Assembly: GCF_000346465.2 (NCBI RefSeq)
Contig: NC_034016.1
Span: forward strand, 19,889,548 to 19,953,547
Source: Prunus persica
Lineage: Eukaryota; Streptophyta; Magnoliopsida; Rosales; Rosaceae
Length of the DNA stretch: 64,000 bases
Direction of reading: 5' to 3'
Made by a program: the position numbers and the translations under genes. Under the pieces are notes generated by a model that saw only the letters and a program-made list of their open reading frames with translations, had not been told where the DNA came from and searched no databases. This document shows, in pieces, positions 12,101 to 23,748 of the stretch (positions are counted from its first letter, which is position 1; the number at the start of each line of letters is the position of its first letter).

Positions 12101-12927
12101 TAGAAAGGGGTAGCTTGAACAAGGTAATTCAGGAGGAGAAGGAGGGACAGATTTCGAACTGGGAAATCCGGTTAAAGATTATCAGAGGAGTGGCACATGC
12201 ACTTTCTTACCTGCACCACGACTGTTCCCCAAGAATCGTGCACCGAGACATAACAGGAAATAACATACTATTAGACATAGACTTGGAGCCCAAGATATCG
12301 GATTTTGGAACAGCAAGGTTGCTGGGAGAGAATGAGTCTAACTGGACAGTTCCTGTTGGCTCATACGGTTACATGGCACCAGGTATTTCTCAAATTCACC
12401 CACAACTGAGCAACACTTCTGTCCTTAAAAGGCAACAAAATTCAACCATTATATAGTTGAAACCACGAACTCAAACTTCCCATTTAAATGAAGAAAAAAA
12501 AGTCCCAAGTCCAAAAGGATATATAATCTCATTAAATTCTTGTACTTGTTCCTTTGTTTTTGTTGCAGAGCTTGCTTCTACAATGAAGGTGACAGAGAAG
12601 TGTGACGTGTACAGTTTCGGCGTAGTTTCTTTAGAGCTACTCATGGGGAAGCACCCTCAGGAACTCCTCCTAAGTCTGCAATCTGGAGAAGACATAGACA
12701 TGCTCTTAACTGATGTCCTTGACAAGAGGCCTGCACCACCTGCTGGTCCATTTGAACAGAGTCTGGTCTTAGCTACCAGCCTCTCATTGGCTTGCATTCA
12801 TGAAAATCCCATTTCTCGACCCACCATGCATCAAGTGGCTGCTCAACTCTCAGCAGCATCCACACATATGTCTCCACCTGCATCTTTCCATACGCTCACA
12901 TTAAGGAACTTGATGGATATGTTGTAG
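9103..12927 (+). CDS. LRR receptor-like kinase, MIK2-like, complete
   Basis: Two exons, 9103-12382 and 12569-12927, give 1212 residues. Residues 1-22 are a signal peptide ending AIHA. An LRR N-cap with the CNWTGIQC motif follows, then over 20 plant-type LRRs to about residue 790. A membrane segment sits near 850-877 and a kinase domain from about 915. Visible are glycine loop GRGGQG (~925), FAVK lysine (~943), HRDITGNN (~1046), DFG (~1066) and an APE split by the intron exactly as in the gene at 1-2241. It is an RD kinase (HRD), expected active. The family includes MIK2, a plasma-membrane receptor for secreted peptides and wall-integrity cues; the ligand here is unknown. The promoter and first 36 codons are duplicated upstream (7213), and a long foldback lies in the promoter. 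Read-through of the intron would give a kinase truncated after APG. Confidence 0.93.
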
Positions 12928-13631
12928 TAAAATATAACTTTTATTATAAGCTTGTTACCTACTTCATGGACATACTACTAGAAAAGTCACTTGATTCAAG
13001 AGTTTGAGATGAATCTCTTTTCTTCACACCCCAAAATGCTGTTTTTTCTTCTTTTTTTCTCCCCAAAAGCCCAAAAACAACTAAGACTACGGATATTCCT
13101 TCGATTATTTTTTGTAAGTATTTTATTATTTAAGGCAAGTACTTCGAAGTTATTTTAAAAGGGGACAATTAGTCCCTAAAATCTTTTAAAATGTGGATGA
13201 TAGAGAATATTTCTGGGTATGCGTACTAAAAACTACCAGAGAAGAGAACCTACTAGTGAACTTGGCAACCGACCAAATATGGAATCTCCATTTTTCAGCA
13301 TTGGAGAAAGAAATATGGGTAAGCAAGAAGTCTATTTCATTCAACCACTAAATTTTACAACAGCCAAGCGTCACACAGAAATAAATACATAATTCACAAA
13401 AGAATTAAAAAAATGGACATCATGAACATAATCACAAACCAATCTTGTTTCCTCCAAAAAAAGAAAAACAATCTCATACAAACACTAAGCTTCAGCAGCA
13501 CCCCCTCTATTCAAAGCCCTTTCCAACCTTGTCTCAAATGGGGTAGAATGCCAATTCACTCTTTTATCCTGCAAACCCATGAATTTTTATCAGAACCCAC
13601 CAAGACCTAATGGAAAAGAGTCTCACAAATC
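12928..13631. other. Convergent intergenic interval
   Basis: It lies between a plus-strand gene ending at 12927 and a minus-strand gene ending at 13632, so it holds both 3' UTRs. AT-rich, no coding signal. Confidence 0.6.
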
Positions 13632-15363
13632 TTACTTCCAATGTACCTCTCTGTATTTGCTGGTGGTATTTGGTATTCCTTTGTAAGAAGAAGCACCAGA
13701 AGAACCCTTGGCAGGAGGAGCTGAGTGATTCCAGTAGGTTCCAACAGTCCCTATTATGGGCATCTCGTTGGGACTTCTAGTTGGCGACTTCCTTGGTGAA
13801 GAGGAAGCTGAAAACTGTCTGAGCTCTTCAACAGTTAATGCACCTAAAATTGGTCTATCTTCTTGGCTTCTCGCTGAGTTTGATCCGTGGGACATGCTTT
13901 TCTCGGGTGTGCCAGTGTCCAAAGCAATTGTGCTAGTCTTGTTAACAGGTGTATGTTCTGATGAAACCAACCAGTTTGAGAGGCTAGCATCAACTGCCAC
14001 TTCTTGGTGAGGATTCTTCGAATGCTTCTTGTGTTGATCAGCTTTGGATTTGAAGCTCAAACTTGGTTCCGAACTGAATGAAATCCGGGGCTCTTGATCC
14101 AGTGTGAAATTCTCTTTCTGAGGCTTCATTAGTGATGTCCCTTTGGCTTTGACAGCTTTCCACTGTGTAAGATTTTCAACAGGGTTTAGCACGGAATGAA
14201 CATAACCACTCCTATCACGTGCATTGTGGTTCAAACCAGTTGGTTTTATTGGCATTGGACTATCAAAATCCTCGGTACTTATCTGAGGTATAGAAACCCC
14301 TTTATTCGATTCTACAATTTCATCTTCGTACTCTAGTTCCCCATCATCGTCATAGTAATCATCCTCATCTTCATCATCAAGATCACTGTCTTCAGAGTCT
14401 AATGGTTCATCTTCATCATCACTATCCCTGCAATTCTGGTACCTATGATTAGGAGGGTATGACCCTGAGCTCGAAGTGATCGAACTATCGTCAGAGGAAG
14501 ACTTGGATTGGCATGGTTTTTCCAAAATCTTCCCCTCTTCCTTCTTCCTACTCTCTTCAGTATCCAATAAAGGATCCGAGGTCTCGTTGCTTGGGACATG
14601 CTCGTAGGTTTTGACATTAGAATCAAAAGTTACTTTCTTTCTAGCATTTAAGCTCAGTTGCTCCACTGGCTTATCCCTGCAGACCATAACTCATAACTTT
14701 AATATAAAAAACACCAAAAAAATAAGTGTAATCTAAAAGCAAACAGATGCAATTATGGAAAAAACCACTAAGTGGGAAAAAAAAAAATTATTAAGAAGCA
14801 ATTGAACTGAAAAAACCATGAAATTCAATCGCTCACCGGACTTCTTCCAATACGGGGCTAATAGGAGTTTCCTGAACCTCCGATACAAAAGAGACTGCAG
14901 ATTGAACAGGCTCGAAACTTGTATATCTCTGCCAAAAACAAATTTAGAGAAAGAGAGATTAGTTGAGATTAAATACAAAGCTCTGTTTGGCTGGTGATAA
15001 ATCCACAGAAAGTCAAAAAACAAAGTCCTGAACTTTAAGAGTTTTCTGAATAGAACAATTAAAAGATAGAGAAAAGCTTACTAATTGAGCCTAATTCAAC
15101 AAAATATGGCCTACTCAGAACTGACTGGTCTGTTTACAAACTTAGAACCCCAAAAAAGGAAACAATAAGGAATCAAAGTTTAAAACTTTGCTTGTTTCTA
15201 GTCTTTCTTTCTACAGTTTTCTCAGGAACCAAACAGGCGGAAACATGACCATAAAGCAAGCTTAGAAACTCTGACTTACATGGTCACGGTGCTGAACCCT
15301 GTACCTCTGTATCCTGCGTTTTTTGTCTTTGGAAGAACCAAAACATGCAAGAAAGCAACCCAT
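13632..15363 (-). CDS. JASON: JASON-like protein
   Basis: Three exons on the minus strand: 15280-15363, 14837-14928, 13632-14676, giving 406 residues. Exon 1 is exactly 28 codons and encodes the diagnostic N-terminus MGCFLACFGSSKDKKRR. Exon 2 encodes a short linker and exon 3 the rest, starting DKPVEQLSLNARKKVTFD, the KKVTFD..VKTYE motif of the family. The middle is strongly acidic (DEDEDDYYDDD near residue 155). The C-terminus has conserved blocks GALTVEELRQF, SPRKSPTRSP and MPIIGTVGTYW. In Arabidopsis, JASON controls spindle/organelle-band organisation in male meiosis II, and mutants make unreduced pollen. Whether this copy is the functional orthologue or a paralogue of the small JASON family cannot be told here. 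A GA-rich 5' leader lies upstream. Confidence 0.85.
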
Positions 15364-15462
15364 TATTGATCTCTTTCCTCTGGGTCTCTCAAAGATTGCG
15401 TCTTTCTGTAAAAGAAGGAATTGGGTTCTGGGTTTTCATAGTTTCAAATCCATCTTTCCCAC

Positions 15463-15469
<7 letters not shown>

Positions 15470-15499
<30 letters not shown>

Positions 15500-15500
15500 A
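15470..15500. repeat. GA microsatellite in JASON-like 5' region
   Basis: About fifteen AG/GA dinucleotides at 15470-15499, with a second weaker GAGA cluster at about 15619-15650. Plant 5' UTRs and core promoters often carry such tracts. Confidence 0.9.
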
Positions 15501-15699
15501 GTGGCCGTTGGGTTGGTAGGTAAAGAATTAGAAAGTTTTGGAAAGGTAAAGGAAGGGAAGGAAAGGACAAAACGGTCATAAACTTTGAAGGATTTGGGGC
15601 TTGGGGACCCTACCAGTAGAGAGAGAGAGACAGAGACAGAGAGAGGGCGCCCCTAGGGTTCTTTAAATTTCGAGAAAAGGGAAGTGACCGTTAGGGATT

Positions 15700-16826
15700 C
15701 ATGAGTGTGTTGATCACAGCCTGTAAATTGGGGATTTTTCTAACGCCAAGCTGTGTTGCAGACTCTGTCTTTATTTAATCTGCACCGTTCATCACTGATC
15801 ACTGAAAACATTGGTAGCCTGTGGGCCCTACATCTACCTCATGTTTTATCTGGACCCTTCGTACCCGCTCCGCTGGTCCCATGGGCGATGGGCCAAAGGT
15901 TTAGAATACTCATGAAATGAGAAACCGACTCTTGCAAGGTTGGAGGGATATTGGAAATAAGAATACTTGATTCTGAGTTCATTCAGTTTTGCGAAGTTTT
16001 AATATCCTAGAGCATCCCCATATTGCTTGCATCCCTACAGTGAGTGGGATGGGATCATAGGGCCTCTATATTTACTATCCAGTTATATCACCCTCCTGTC
16101 ATTTTTTTTAAAAAAAATTGTATAATTTATTATGATTTACTGATACGGTGATAGAAAAAGGAAATTTTTGATAGACTTTGTGTTGCTCGTTTGGCTTGAA
16201 TTGTATTAGAATTGAGTCCGAGCCAATTATCATGCATCTCACTTCTCTAAATGAGATTGTAAAGCACAAATTTATGAATTCATCAAACAATAATAAGGGC
16301 ATTAGTTAAATTTAATTAAAATAGTTTAGGATAGGTTGAACCACGAAGCAACTTAGTTACAATTGCAATTATATGAATTAATGTAGTATTTCTTTTCTTC
16401 GAGAAAGAAAAAAGAAGGCAAAATTTGAACTATGATCATCACAATATGTGAGTAAGAAGTGTTGGGTCGAAGAGTTTTTCTTCATGGGCATGACAGAGGA
16501 ATTGAAAGCTTGACCAATTACACACCAATTTACTTTACTTACCCTAGTTCTACAATTTTGAAGTAATTGGTCCACTAAATTGTCCCATCTTCTAGAAAAT
16601 CATAAATTAAACTATGATACTAATAAAAAAATTCATGTGTCTAGAAACAATTTCAGGCGAGGAATGATAAATTCTTTGTTCATGTTATCTCAATCCACAA
16701 TTGGAGGTAAGTGCCCCATCATTACTAATAGACAATCAAAAAAATAAATAAGGGTCTTCCTTTAAAAATGAAGGACTTTATTCAAAAGAAATAATTTATC
16801 AAAATGATAAAAAGGAAAAACTATAG
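15700..16826. other. Intergenic spacer
   Basis: AT-rich sequence between the JASON-like gene and the tRNA. I see no gene or clear repeat. Confidence 0.5.
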
Positions 16827-16911
16827 TGGGGTGAGAGAGGCTCGAACTCTCGACCTCAGGATAACTCAGAAGCTATGAGACCTACGCGCTAGCCAACTGC
16901 GCCACCACCCC
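16827..16911 (-). tRNA. tRNA-Met (CAT), elongator, with intron
   Basis: On the minus strand the 85-nt gene begins GGGGTGGTGGCGCAGTTGG and ends CTCTCTCACCCCA. The acceptor arms pair GGGGTGG/TCACCCC. The D-loop AGTTGGCTAGCGC (A box) and T-loop GGTCGAGAGTTCGAGCC (B box TTCGA) are present. The anticodon loop CTCATA is followed by an 11-nt intron (GCTTCTGAGTT) at the usual position one base after the anticodon. Removing it gives a 74-nt tRNA matching plant elongator tRNA-Met. The CCA end is not encoded, as expected in a nuclear gene. It is not the initiator tRNA, because plant tRNA-iMet lacks the intron. Confidence 0.96.
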
Positions 16912-17097
16912 GTTGTTGTTTTAGCTTCTACAGTAAGCCTATTTAATGTATAACATTCTCGCCATTGGTTGGGCAAACCTCGCGGCTATCTTCCAGTTCC
17001 CACGTGCCCAATTCGGTGTCGTTTTCAAACAAACCCTAGGCAGTAGCCCTTCCCTCCTCGACACTTCCTCCTCCTCCCTTTCTAAACCCTGTGTCTC

Positions 17098-17126
17098 CTT
17101 CTCTCTCTCTCTCTCTCTCTCTCTCG
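17098..17126 (+). repeat. CT microsatellite in hnRNP 5' UTR
   Basis: A pyrimidine tract of CT repeats about 55-80 bp upstream of the ATG at 17180, typical of plant leader sequences. Confidence 0.85.
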
Positions 17127-17179
17127 TTTCAGAGAGCAGAAACAAGACCAAGACACAAAACACACACAGAGAGCCAGCC

Positions 17180-19754
17180 ATGGACTCAGACGAAGGTAAG
17201 CTGTTCATAGGAGGGCTGGCCTGGGACACCACAGAGGACAAGCTCACCGACTACTTCAACCAGTACGGTGACGTCACCCAGACCGTCATCATGCGCGACA
17301 AGACCACTGGCCGGCCCAGGGGCTTCGGCTTCGTTGTCTTCTCTGATCCCTCTGTGCTCGATAGGGTCCTCAACGACAAGCACACCATTGATGGCCGACT
17401 GGTCAGTCTCTGTCCCTCTTCTATTTTAGCTGCATTGGCTCATCGATTGGGATTGCTTAATGCTTTTCTTGTTTATGCTAATTTTATTGGGTTTAATTGT
17501 TTTTTTAGCTTCTTGTGAGTGTTCTGCGTTCTGGGATTTCGTTATTTTGCTGTAATGTGTTAATGGGTTTGGCTATTTTGATGTTAATTTTGATAGGCTT
17601 TTACATGCTTTAGCTGTCTTTTAGTGTTATTGCTTTCTGGAGTCTCTTATTATGTGGTAATGTGTACTGGGTAATGCTAATTTTGAGTTGGGCTTGCATC
17701 TGCTTGCTGAAGACCTATAAGAGTTAGCGAAAGAATCAATTATTTGGCTTATAATATCTATCTTTATATTGAGTTTTTTTTTTTTTTTTTTTTTAAAGAG
17801 TATCTTTATTGTATCTTTTGACTTTCTACTGATTTTGTTGGTTGTTAAGCTCCTCGTGGGGAACTTTACAGAAGTACTTGCAGTTATGTGATTATTGGGT
17901 TCATTGTGGTCTTTGACTGATGAAAACCAAGTTCATTAGGGCGAGAATTCCATTGTCATTGCTTACTTAGTCTGTTAGAAATAATTTTGTTTATGTGACA
18001 TCTTTTCTAAGATGTAAAGTGTGTGCAAGCAATGATTTTTAATGGGGGTTTCGTATTATTATCTACTTCTTATTCGTTAGTGAAGATTTGTCTATGATTT
18101 TATATTCTGGGTGCCCATTGATGTGAAATTATACGCATAGGGTGCTTCATGGAAGCACAAGATAAGTTGTCAACATTAAAAAACTTGACTATTCAATCCC
18201 AAAACTGTCAGTAATTTACAGAAAATTTTGTTGTATGACAACACCAACTTACTCTTGATTTAAATGGCTGAATTTATTTCTTCTAAGCATGGCTTAATGG
18301 TACTGGTTAAAAAGTTCGTACAAATGCACACATAGGGAGGTTGGATTATTTTCTTTTATTTTATAAATTTCTGTCATGGCCTTCAATTGTGAAATTGTCC
18401 AAATACAAATTTTTAGCTTTGAGTCTCAAAATGATTGACTTCTAGTTTTTAAGATTCAATTACTACTTTTCTGTGTCTCCTTACAAAAGATTCTGAGCTG
18501 ATTTGTGTATGGAACAACTTTTCAGGAATGACATAAATCTACCACTTTCATTTTATTGGGTTGTTTCTTGCCCCTTATGGATAGGCGTATACTAGTTTAA
18601 TATATTTCTTTGCTTCGTCTGTACATATGTTTGTCCCTTCATCATTTGAATGTTCTACTTTGACTACACAGGTGGAAGCAAAAAAGGCCTTATCAAGAGA
18701 AGAACAGCAGACATCCAATAGAAGTGGAAATTTTAATACCACCAGAAGCTCTGGAGGGGGAGGAAATTTTAAGACCAAGAAAATATTTGTTGGAGGATTG
18801 CCTTCCACACTGACAGAAGATGGATTTCGTCAATTCTTTGAAAATTATGGCACTGTCACTGATGTAGTAATAATGTATGACCAGAATACTCAACGACCCC
18901 GTGGTTTTGGTTTCATAACATTTGATACTGAAGATGCAGTTGATAGAGTACTACACAAGAACTACCATGAGTTGAATGGTAAACTTGTAGAGGTAAAGCG
19001 AGCACTTCCTAAAGACGCAAATCCTGGTGGTGGGGGCCGTGGTGGGGGTTTTCAAGGTTACAATGCCTCTGGTGCCAGTACAAATGCATTTGATGGCCGC
19101 ATGGATGGCAATAGGTACATGCAGCCACAAACTACAGCAGGTGGTTTCCCTCCGTATTCTGGTTATGGTGCGCCAGGGTATGGTTATGGGGCGGCAAATA
19201 CAGGGGTTGGTTATGGAGGTTATGGAAGTTATGGTCTTGGTGGTTATGGAAGTGCCAATACTGGTTTTGGTGGTCCTGCAGGATCATATGGAAATCCAAA
19301 TGCCCCTAATGCTGGCTATGTTAGTGGGGCACCTGCTGCATTGAAAAGTACTTGGAGCAACCAGACTCCTTCTGGGTATGGTGCTTCTGGTTATGGGGCT
19401 GCAGCTCCTTGGAGTGCTCCTGGTGGAAGTGGTGCTCCTTCTGCTCCAAGGGGTCAATCCCCAAGTGGGGCCTCTGGTTACGGAAATCAAGGTTATGGGT
19501 ATGGAAATTATGGCGGGAGTTACGCTTCTTATCCTGGTGGATACGGGAGCTCTGGTGGGCGTGGTGGAAGTACCCCAACTAGCAACTCTGGTGGTAGTGC
19601 TAGCGGTGGAGAGCAACAAGGGACCCGTGGTGGCTACATGGGGAGTGGCTATGGCGACACCAATGGAAATTCAGGGTACTCTAATGCATCATGGAGATCT
19701 GATCCTTCACAGGCCACTGGTGGCTATGGTGGTTCTCAGTCCAGGCAGGCCTAA
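17180..19754 (+). CDS. Two-RRM glycine-rich hnRNP (A/B-type RNA-binding protein)
   Basis: Two exons, 17180-17401 and 18672-19754, separated by a 1.27-kb intron, give 434 residues. RRM1 (residues ~6-80) has RNP2 LFIGGL and RNP1 RGFGFVVF; the intron splits it after DGRL. RRM2 (~107-185) has RNP2 IFVGGL and RNP1 RGFGFITF. The rest is a low-complexity Gly/Tyr/Ser/Asn-rich tail (repeats such as GGYGSYG, SGYGA), prion-like in composition. The layout is that of plant hnRNP1/RBGD proteins, which bind pre-mRNA in the nucleus and shuttle to cytoplasmic granules. Function in splicing, export or stress granules is known for the family and inferred here. ATG context CAGCCATGGAC is good, and a CT-rich leader precedes it. 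Confidence 0.93.
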
Positions 19755-20088
19755 CATTGGAGATCCAACAGATTTTGAAATTTGTTTCACAGGAATCCTT
19801 GTGCAAGTGATCATTTCTCCAGTCTGACAGTTTATGCGTGAGAAGAGTTGAAATTAAATCCAGAGACTGGTTGGATTGCTTAATTCTTGGTGGTAGTTGG
19901 CAGTTCTGCTAGAAGTTACAACCAATACATTCTAGTAGTAGTAATTCTTATTGAAATTTTCAGAATTTAATATCTAGGTTGCTTATATTGTGCGTGCTTT
20001 ATGATTTTGGAGCTCCCCTCTTCCCCTTTCCACTCAACCCTCTCTCTCTCTCTCTCTCTCTCATTTCTGTTTGACCTAGATAGTTTCT
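19755..20088 (+). other. 3' UTR and downstream region of the hnRNP gene
   Basis: Non-coding. Includes a CT dinucleotide tract at about 20041-20062. No further gene signal. Confidence 0.5.
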
Positions 20089-20333
20089 ATTGAACTTACT
20101 TATCACTGTGGGTAATGATGATAGTTATTGTTTCTGGTGCTGCATTAGTTTTATCAGTTGTGATGTGCTAGAAATTTGATGTTACTGTCTTCATTATTCA
20201 TGCTCATTGAACATTTTTTTCCTTGATCAGACTCATTGAACTTATTTATCCGGTGGGTAATCATGATAGTTCATTGTTCCTGGTACTGGATTAGTTTAAT
20301 TCAGTTTCTGTGCGCTAGATGTTACTGCCTGGA
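20089..20333. repeat. Diverged tandem duplication, period about 145 bp
   Basis: The block starting TTGAACTTACTTATC near 20089 (with GTGGGTAATGATGATAGTT, then GCTAG..GATGTTACTG) recurs from about 20235 with substitutions and small indels. It abuts the younger duplication at 20334. Confidence 0.75.
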
Positions 20334-20590
20334 TTACTCATGCTTTGAGTTTATTATGTCTGGTCCATTTAAGCAACTGGGCTGCTGCATTTCTATTGAT
20401 TGAAGGGTAGATCTAGTAAAACTTAAGCAGCACTGGGTAATATGTGCGCCGCATGATAGGTTACTCATGCTTTGAGTTTATTATGTCTGGTCCATTTAAG
20501 CAACTGGGCTGCTGCATTTCTAGTGATTGAAGGGTAGATATAGTAAAACTTAAGTACAACTGAGTAATATGTGCACCGCATGATAGGATT
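20334..20590. repeat. 127-bp tandem duplication downstream of hnRNP
   Basis: 20334-20460 and 20461-20590 are near-identical direct copies beginning TTACTCATGCTTTGAG and ending GCATGATAGG. Only a few substitutions separate them, so the event is recent. Confidence 0.9.
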
Positions 20591-21838
20591 ACTCTACACT
20601 CTTCGTGAAATGTGTAATAACTTTCCTCCTGGATTTGCACTTCTTGTGCAGGAGAACCTACTTTTCAATTCTGGGATGCAATAATTTTATAAATGGGATT
20701 TGTAGCATGGACATGATTTTCAGGTTGGAGTTGCTCGATGCATTGCCTTGGTTTCAGAGTTGTCCAAGCCAGTCTTTGTGGTGGTATGTTACCTAAAAGT
20801 TTATGTGGGTAGTTTTAGGTGCTCAGTTTCATTTAATATGGGATTATATAAGTACCTGTTTATGTGTTTTCCTTGATTATAGATGTCGGTAGTGTTCTTT
20901 TAGGATTGAAGAGGGGAAAAGGATAACAAGAGAAACAAACATGAAAGTAGAAATCTTCAGAATAGTTTTGACAGTTCGAGTAATTTGGAATCGGAGTCAT
21001 TCTTGATTTATATAGTATATAGGGTTGGCTAACTTTTCAAGAGGCCCCAATTTTGATTAGAGATCCATGAAGACAATACTTTCTTCTTTTGTTGCATGAT
21101 TGGGAATATTAATGGTAGTTGAAGAATAATTCATACGTAATTTCAACTACATATGCCAGTTTGGGCAACAAACATAGTGCTGGCTTGGCTTAAGCGTAGA
21201 TCAGTGTGAATTTTATTATGAAACTCACAGCAATTGGCGGCTTGCAAAACTCCACAATTTTTAGGCAAAAAATAGAAGGGAACAAGAGTTTTAATAGGAA
21301 CACCGTTGCGTGCTTGGTTGATTGTGAGGTCTACATCCATCAAAAGTTGATAGTCACCCATGGTTGCGCCGGTTTATGCATTAAATTGTTTCCTTGGCCT
21401 GATACTTAGCCATCATTAGTGGTCTCTTTCGCATCATTGTGTGGGAGCCAAAAAGCGCTTCTTTGGAGAATGACTTCTCTATATGATCACTTTAAGTGGT
21501 TTTATGTGATTCTATGTAGAAGCATCTGGCCACGAAATAATTCTGGCCTATTTAGAATCACTTCCAAACGAGCTTTTTTGCAACAGAATAACAAGTTAGT
21601 AAAAAAGGACTTCCTTTTGCATTACTTGTGAATGAACGGAACAGACACTCAGACTAGCCCTTGGTGCTCTATTCGTTTCCAAGACTTTAATTAAAATGCG
21701 ACAACAAAAAAACATATCTAGAACAGATGGAATGGGAAACCAATTCCATTTGTGAGTCAGCATTAATTAATTTATTCAGAACATGAAAAATACTAGAAAT
21801 ATTGAAGCCCAGCCACTTGACGTCTCTTTTACTTGTCT
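20591..21838. other. Repeat-rich spacer
   Basis: No convincing gene. 20920-21070 is a copy of 26260-26410 (shared GGTTGGCTAACTTTTCAAG and AGGCCCCAATTTTGATTAG). 21157-21195 shares the CAGTTTGGGCAACAAAC box with 23941 and about 29053. 21320-21362 (GTGAGGTCTACATCCATC) resembles 29895-29930. Confidence 0.6.
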
Positions 21839-23130
21839 TCACCGCCAAATTTCGTCCACTCGCTTCCCCATCTGCGAAGCCAACTGTAGTAAAACAATCA
21901 GAGATCAAAAGTGAATTACAACATTAATTTCCAAACAGTCAGAGATGACCGTATTCGTCGACTCTTGGAACAATCCACCTATATACATTTAACCAAATTT
22001 TACTTCCTCACCCTCTCTAACCCCTTCCGCATCTTCTCCTGTTCCTCTCTATACAGCTGCAAAATTCCAGTACAAAACTGTTTCAGTACATAGCATTATT
22101 TTGATTTTCGATTTTTTCAATTTGGCATTTATCAATTTTCTTTTTTACTCCATAAACATATCATCCAATTAGAATAAGGAGCATCACCCAAAAAAAAAAA
22201 AAAAAAGTGATTGCTACATTTACAAAAACAAGCTAATAAAGTTTATCAAATACATAGATTTTATTTCCTCACCTCTTCTGGCCATAATTGAGGATCCTCA
22301 TCCAGATCCATAACATCCACCTCCGACTGCTCCTGAAAAATTTCAGTACAAACTATAACATGCATTTCAAATCAGCGTATCCACCTGACCGGACTAGAAA
22401 GATCAAATTTTCAGACTCAGGGAACTATTCTATTCCCACTTTGCATCAAACTCGTATCACTTTCTTTCCTCTCAGATTTGATTAGTGGAACCTAATGATG
22501 GTTCACGAGCAAACGACATTTTATGTGCCTAAAACAGCATATGTCTAATACTCGAAACAATCGAAATTCGAAGAGCAAAATCTTCGAAAGAACACCAGGT
22601 AAACTTGGACTTACGAGAATCCATTTCATTACCTCCTCACAGATCGATGTCCCGACATCTTCACCACCAGCATCCTACAACAATCATAGATACAAAGTTC
22701 CAAAGTGATGACAAGATTTATAAACAAGCGATAGCATGTGAACCCGGATGTGTCTAGAGCAATAAAGAGGAACATACACTATCTTTGTTTTCAAGATGGC
22801 TCATCATCATTTTGAAGATGAACTTTGGAAACCTATTAGGATCATCACGCGTTGGGGGCACTAACTTCCTTAACTTTGCAATATCATCAAGAATAAAATC
22901 GAGAGGCCTGCAGATTGGCTGTTGAACCATTTCAAATTGGGAAAGAGGGGGGAATAGTCACATCATACTCGAGGACACGTTAAAAATTACAAGAATAATA
23001 GAGGACAAATTAAATGGGTAAGGATTTTTACAGGCTCGAATCCTGCTTTCCCTCATGTTGCTGTTCAGTTCAGGAGCTTCTTCCATTTTGTTCTCTATCT
23101 CGGGATTTAGCTGAATGGCAAATTGGATAG

Positions 23131-23165
<35 letters not shown>

Positions 23166-23748
23166 GTATATACAGATAACAAATAGGTACATAAGAGACA
23201 AATAGAATTTTTTAGTTTGTTATATCAGTCTTGAATAAAACCAAAGCCAAACCATGTATGATTAGCAGCCCACAAGAGAAGAGACAACCGAATTGATTCC
23301 CAAATTCATAAAAATATGCGAATTAAAAAAAAAATATTGAACTAATGAAAATTAATAACTTTAATCATATATATTATATGGGAAGCCTCCACTAAAATAA
23401 AACCTTTTTCTTTTTGTTTGTCAGTAGTGATTTCATTAAAAGGGTTTAGGGTTTGGCCATGAGAAACAAAACAACCCTTAACCAACCAAGGAAGCAAACA
23501 AAAACGACCACGGAAGACAAGTCCCAACCAAGACAGACAACGAAACTACATCGCAGACTAGTTCCAATGGGATGGGGGGCAGGGAGGATAATCCATCAGA
23601 GTTCGAGACTCCCACTAAAATAATAACCTTAAATATTGAAAAGAGAGAGAGAGAAACGCATGCGTACAGATACAGTATTTTCACTTGGGCCAGAAAGAGC
23701 GTTGGTGATGTTCTCCTCCGGTTCAGAGCTTTCCAACGAGTTTTTCAT
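21839..23748 (-). pseudogene. Unrecognised small seven-exon gene, copy A (frameshifted)
   Basis: Minus-strand exons with canonical GT/AG ends: 23674-23748 (ATG, MKNSLESSEPEEN), 23032-23110, 22778-22907, 22633-22674, 22273-22332, 22012-22056, 21839-21883 (stop). Exons 4-7 are all phase 0 with lengths of 42, 60, 45 and 45 nt. The encoded segments include PLDFILDDIAKLRKLVPPTR, an acidic stretch (VDVMDLDEDPQLW) and a helical C-terminus ending MGKRVDEIWR. Full length would be about 150-160 residues, acidic with a coiled-coil-like end. I do not recognise the family. Exon 2 has a 5-bp tandem duplication (CTGAACTGAA) absent from copy B, which shifts the frame into exon 3, so this copy is probably non-functional unless splicing compensates. 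The clean splice sites argue for a real ancestral gene, with an intact copy probably elsewhere in the genome. Confidence 0.6.
23140..23163. repeat. AT microsatellite in intron 1 of copy A
   Basis: A run of about eleven AT dinucleotides. Confidence 0.9.

Noticed and set aside
14677..14687. Start of the JASON-like protein at the Met near 14687
   Set aside because: That Met lies in the intron; the acceptor at 14677-14680 joins exon 3 to exon 2 in frame, and exon 1 carries the family N-terminus.
19027..19827. Alternative frames over the hnRNP glycine-rich tail
   Set aside because: Low-complexity DNA keeps several frames open; the RRM-linked frame is the real one.
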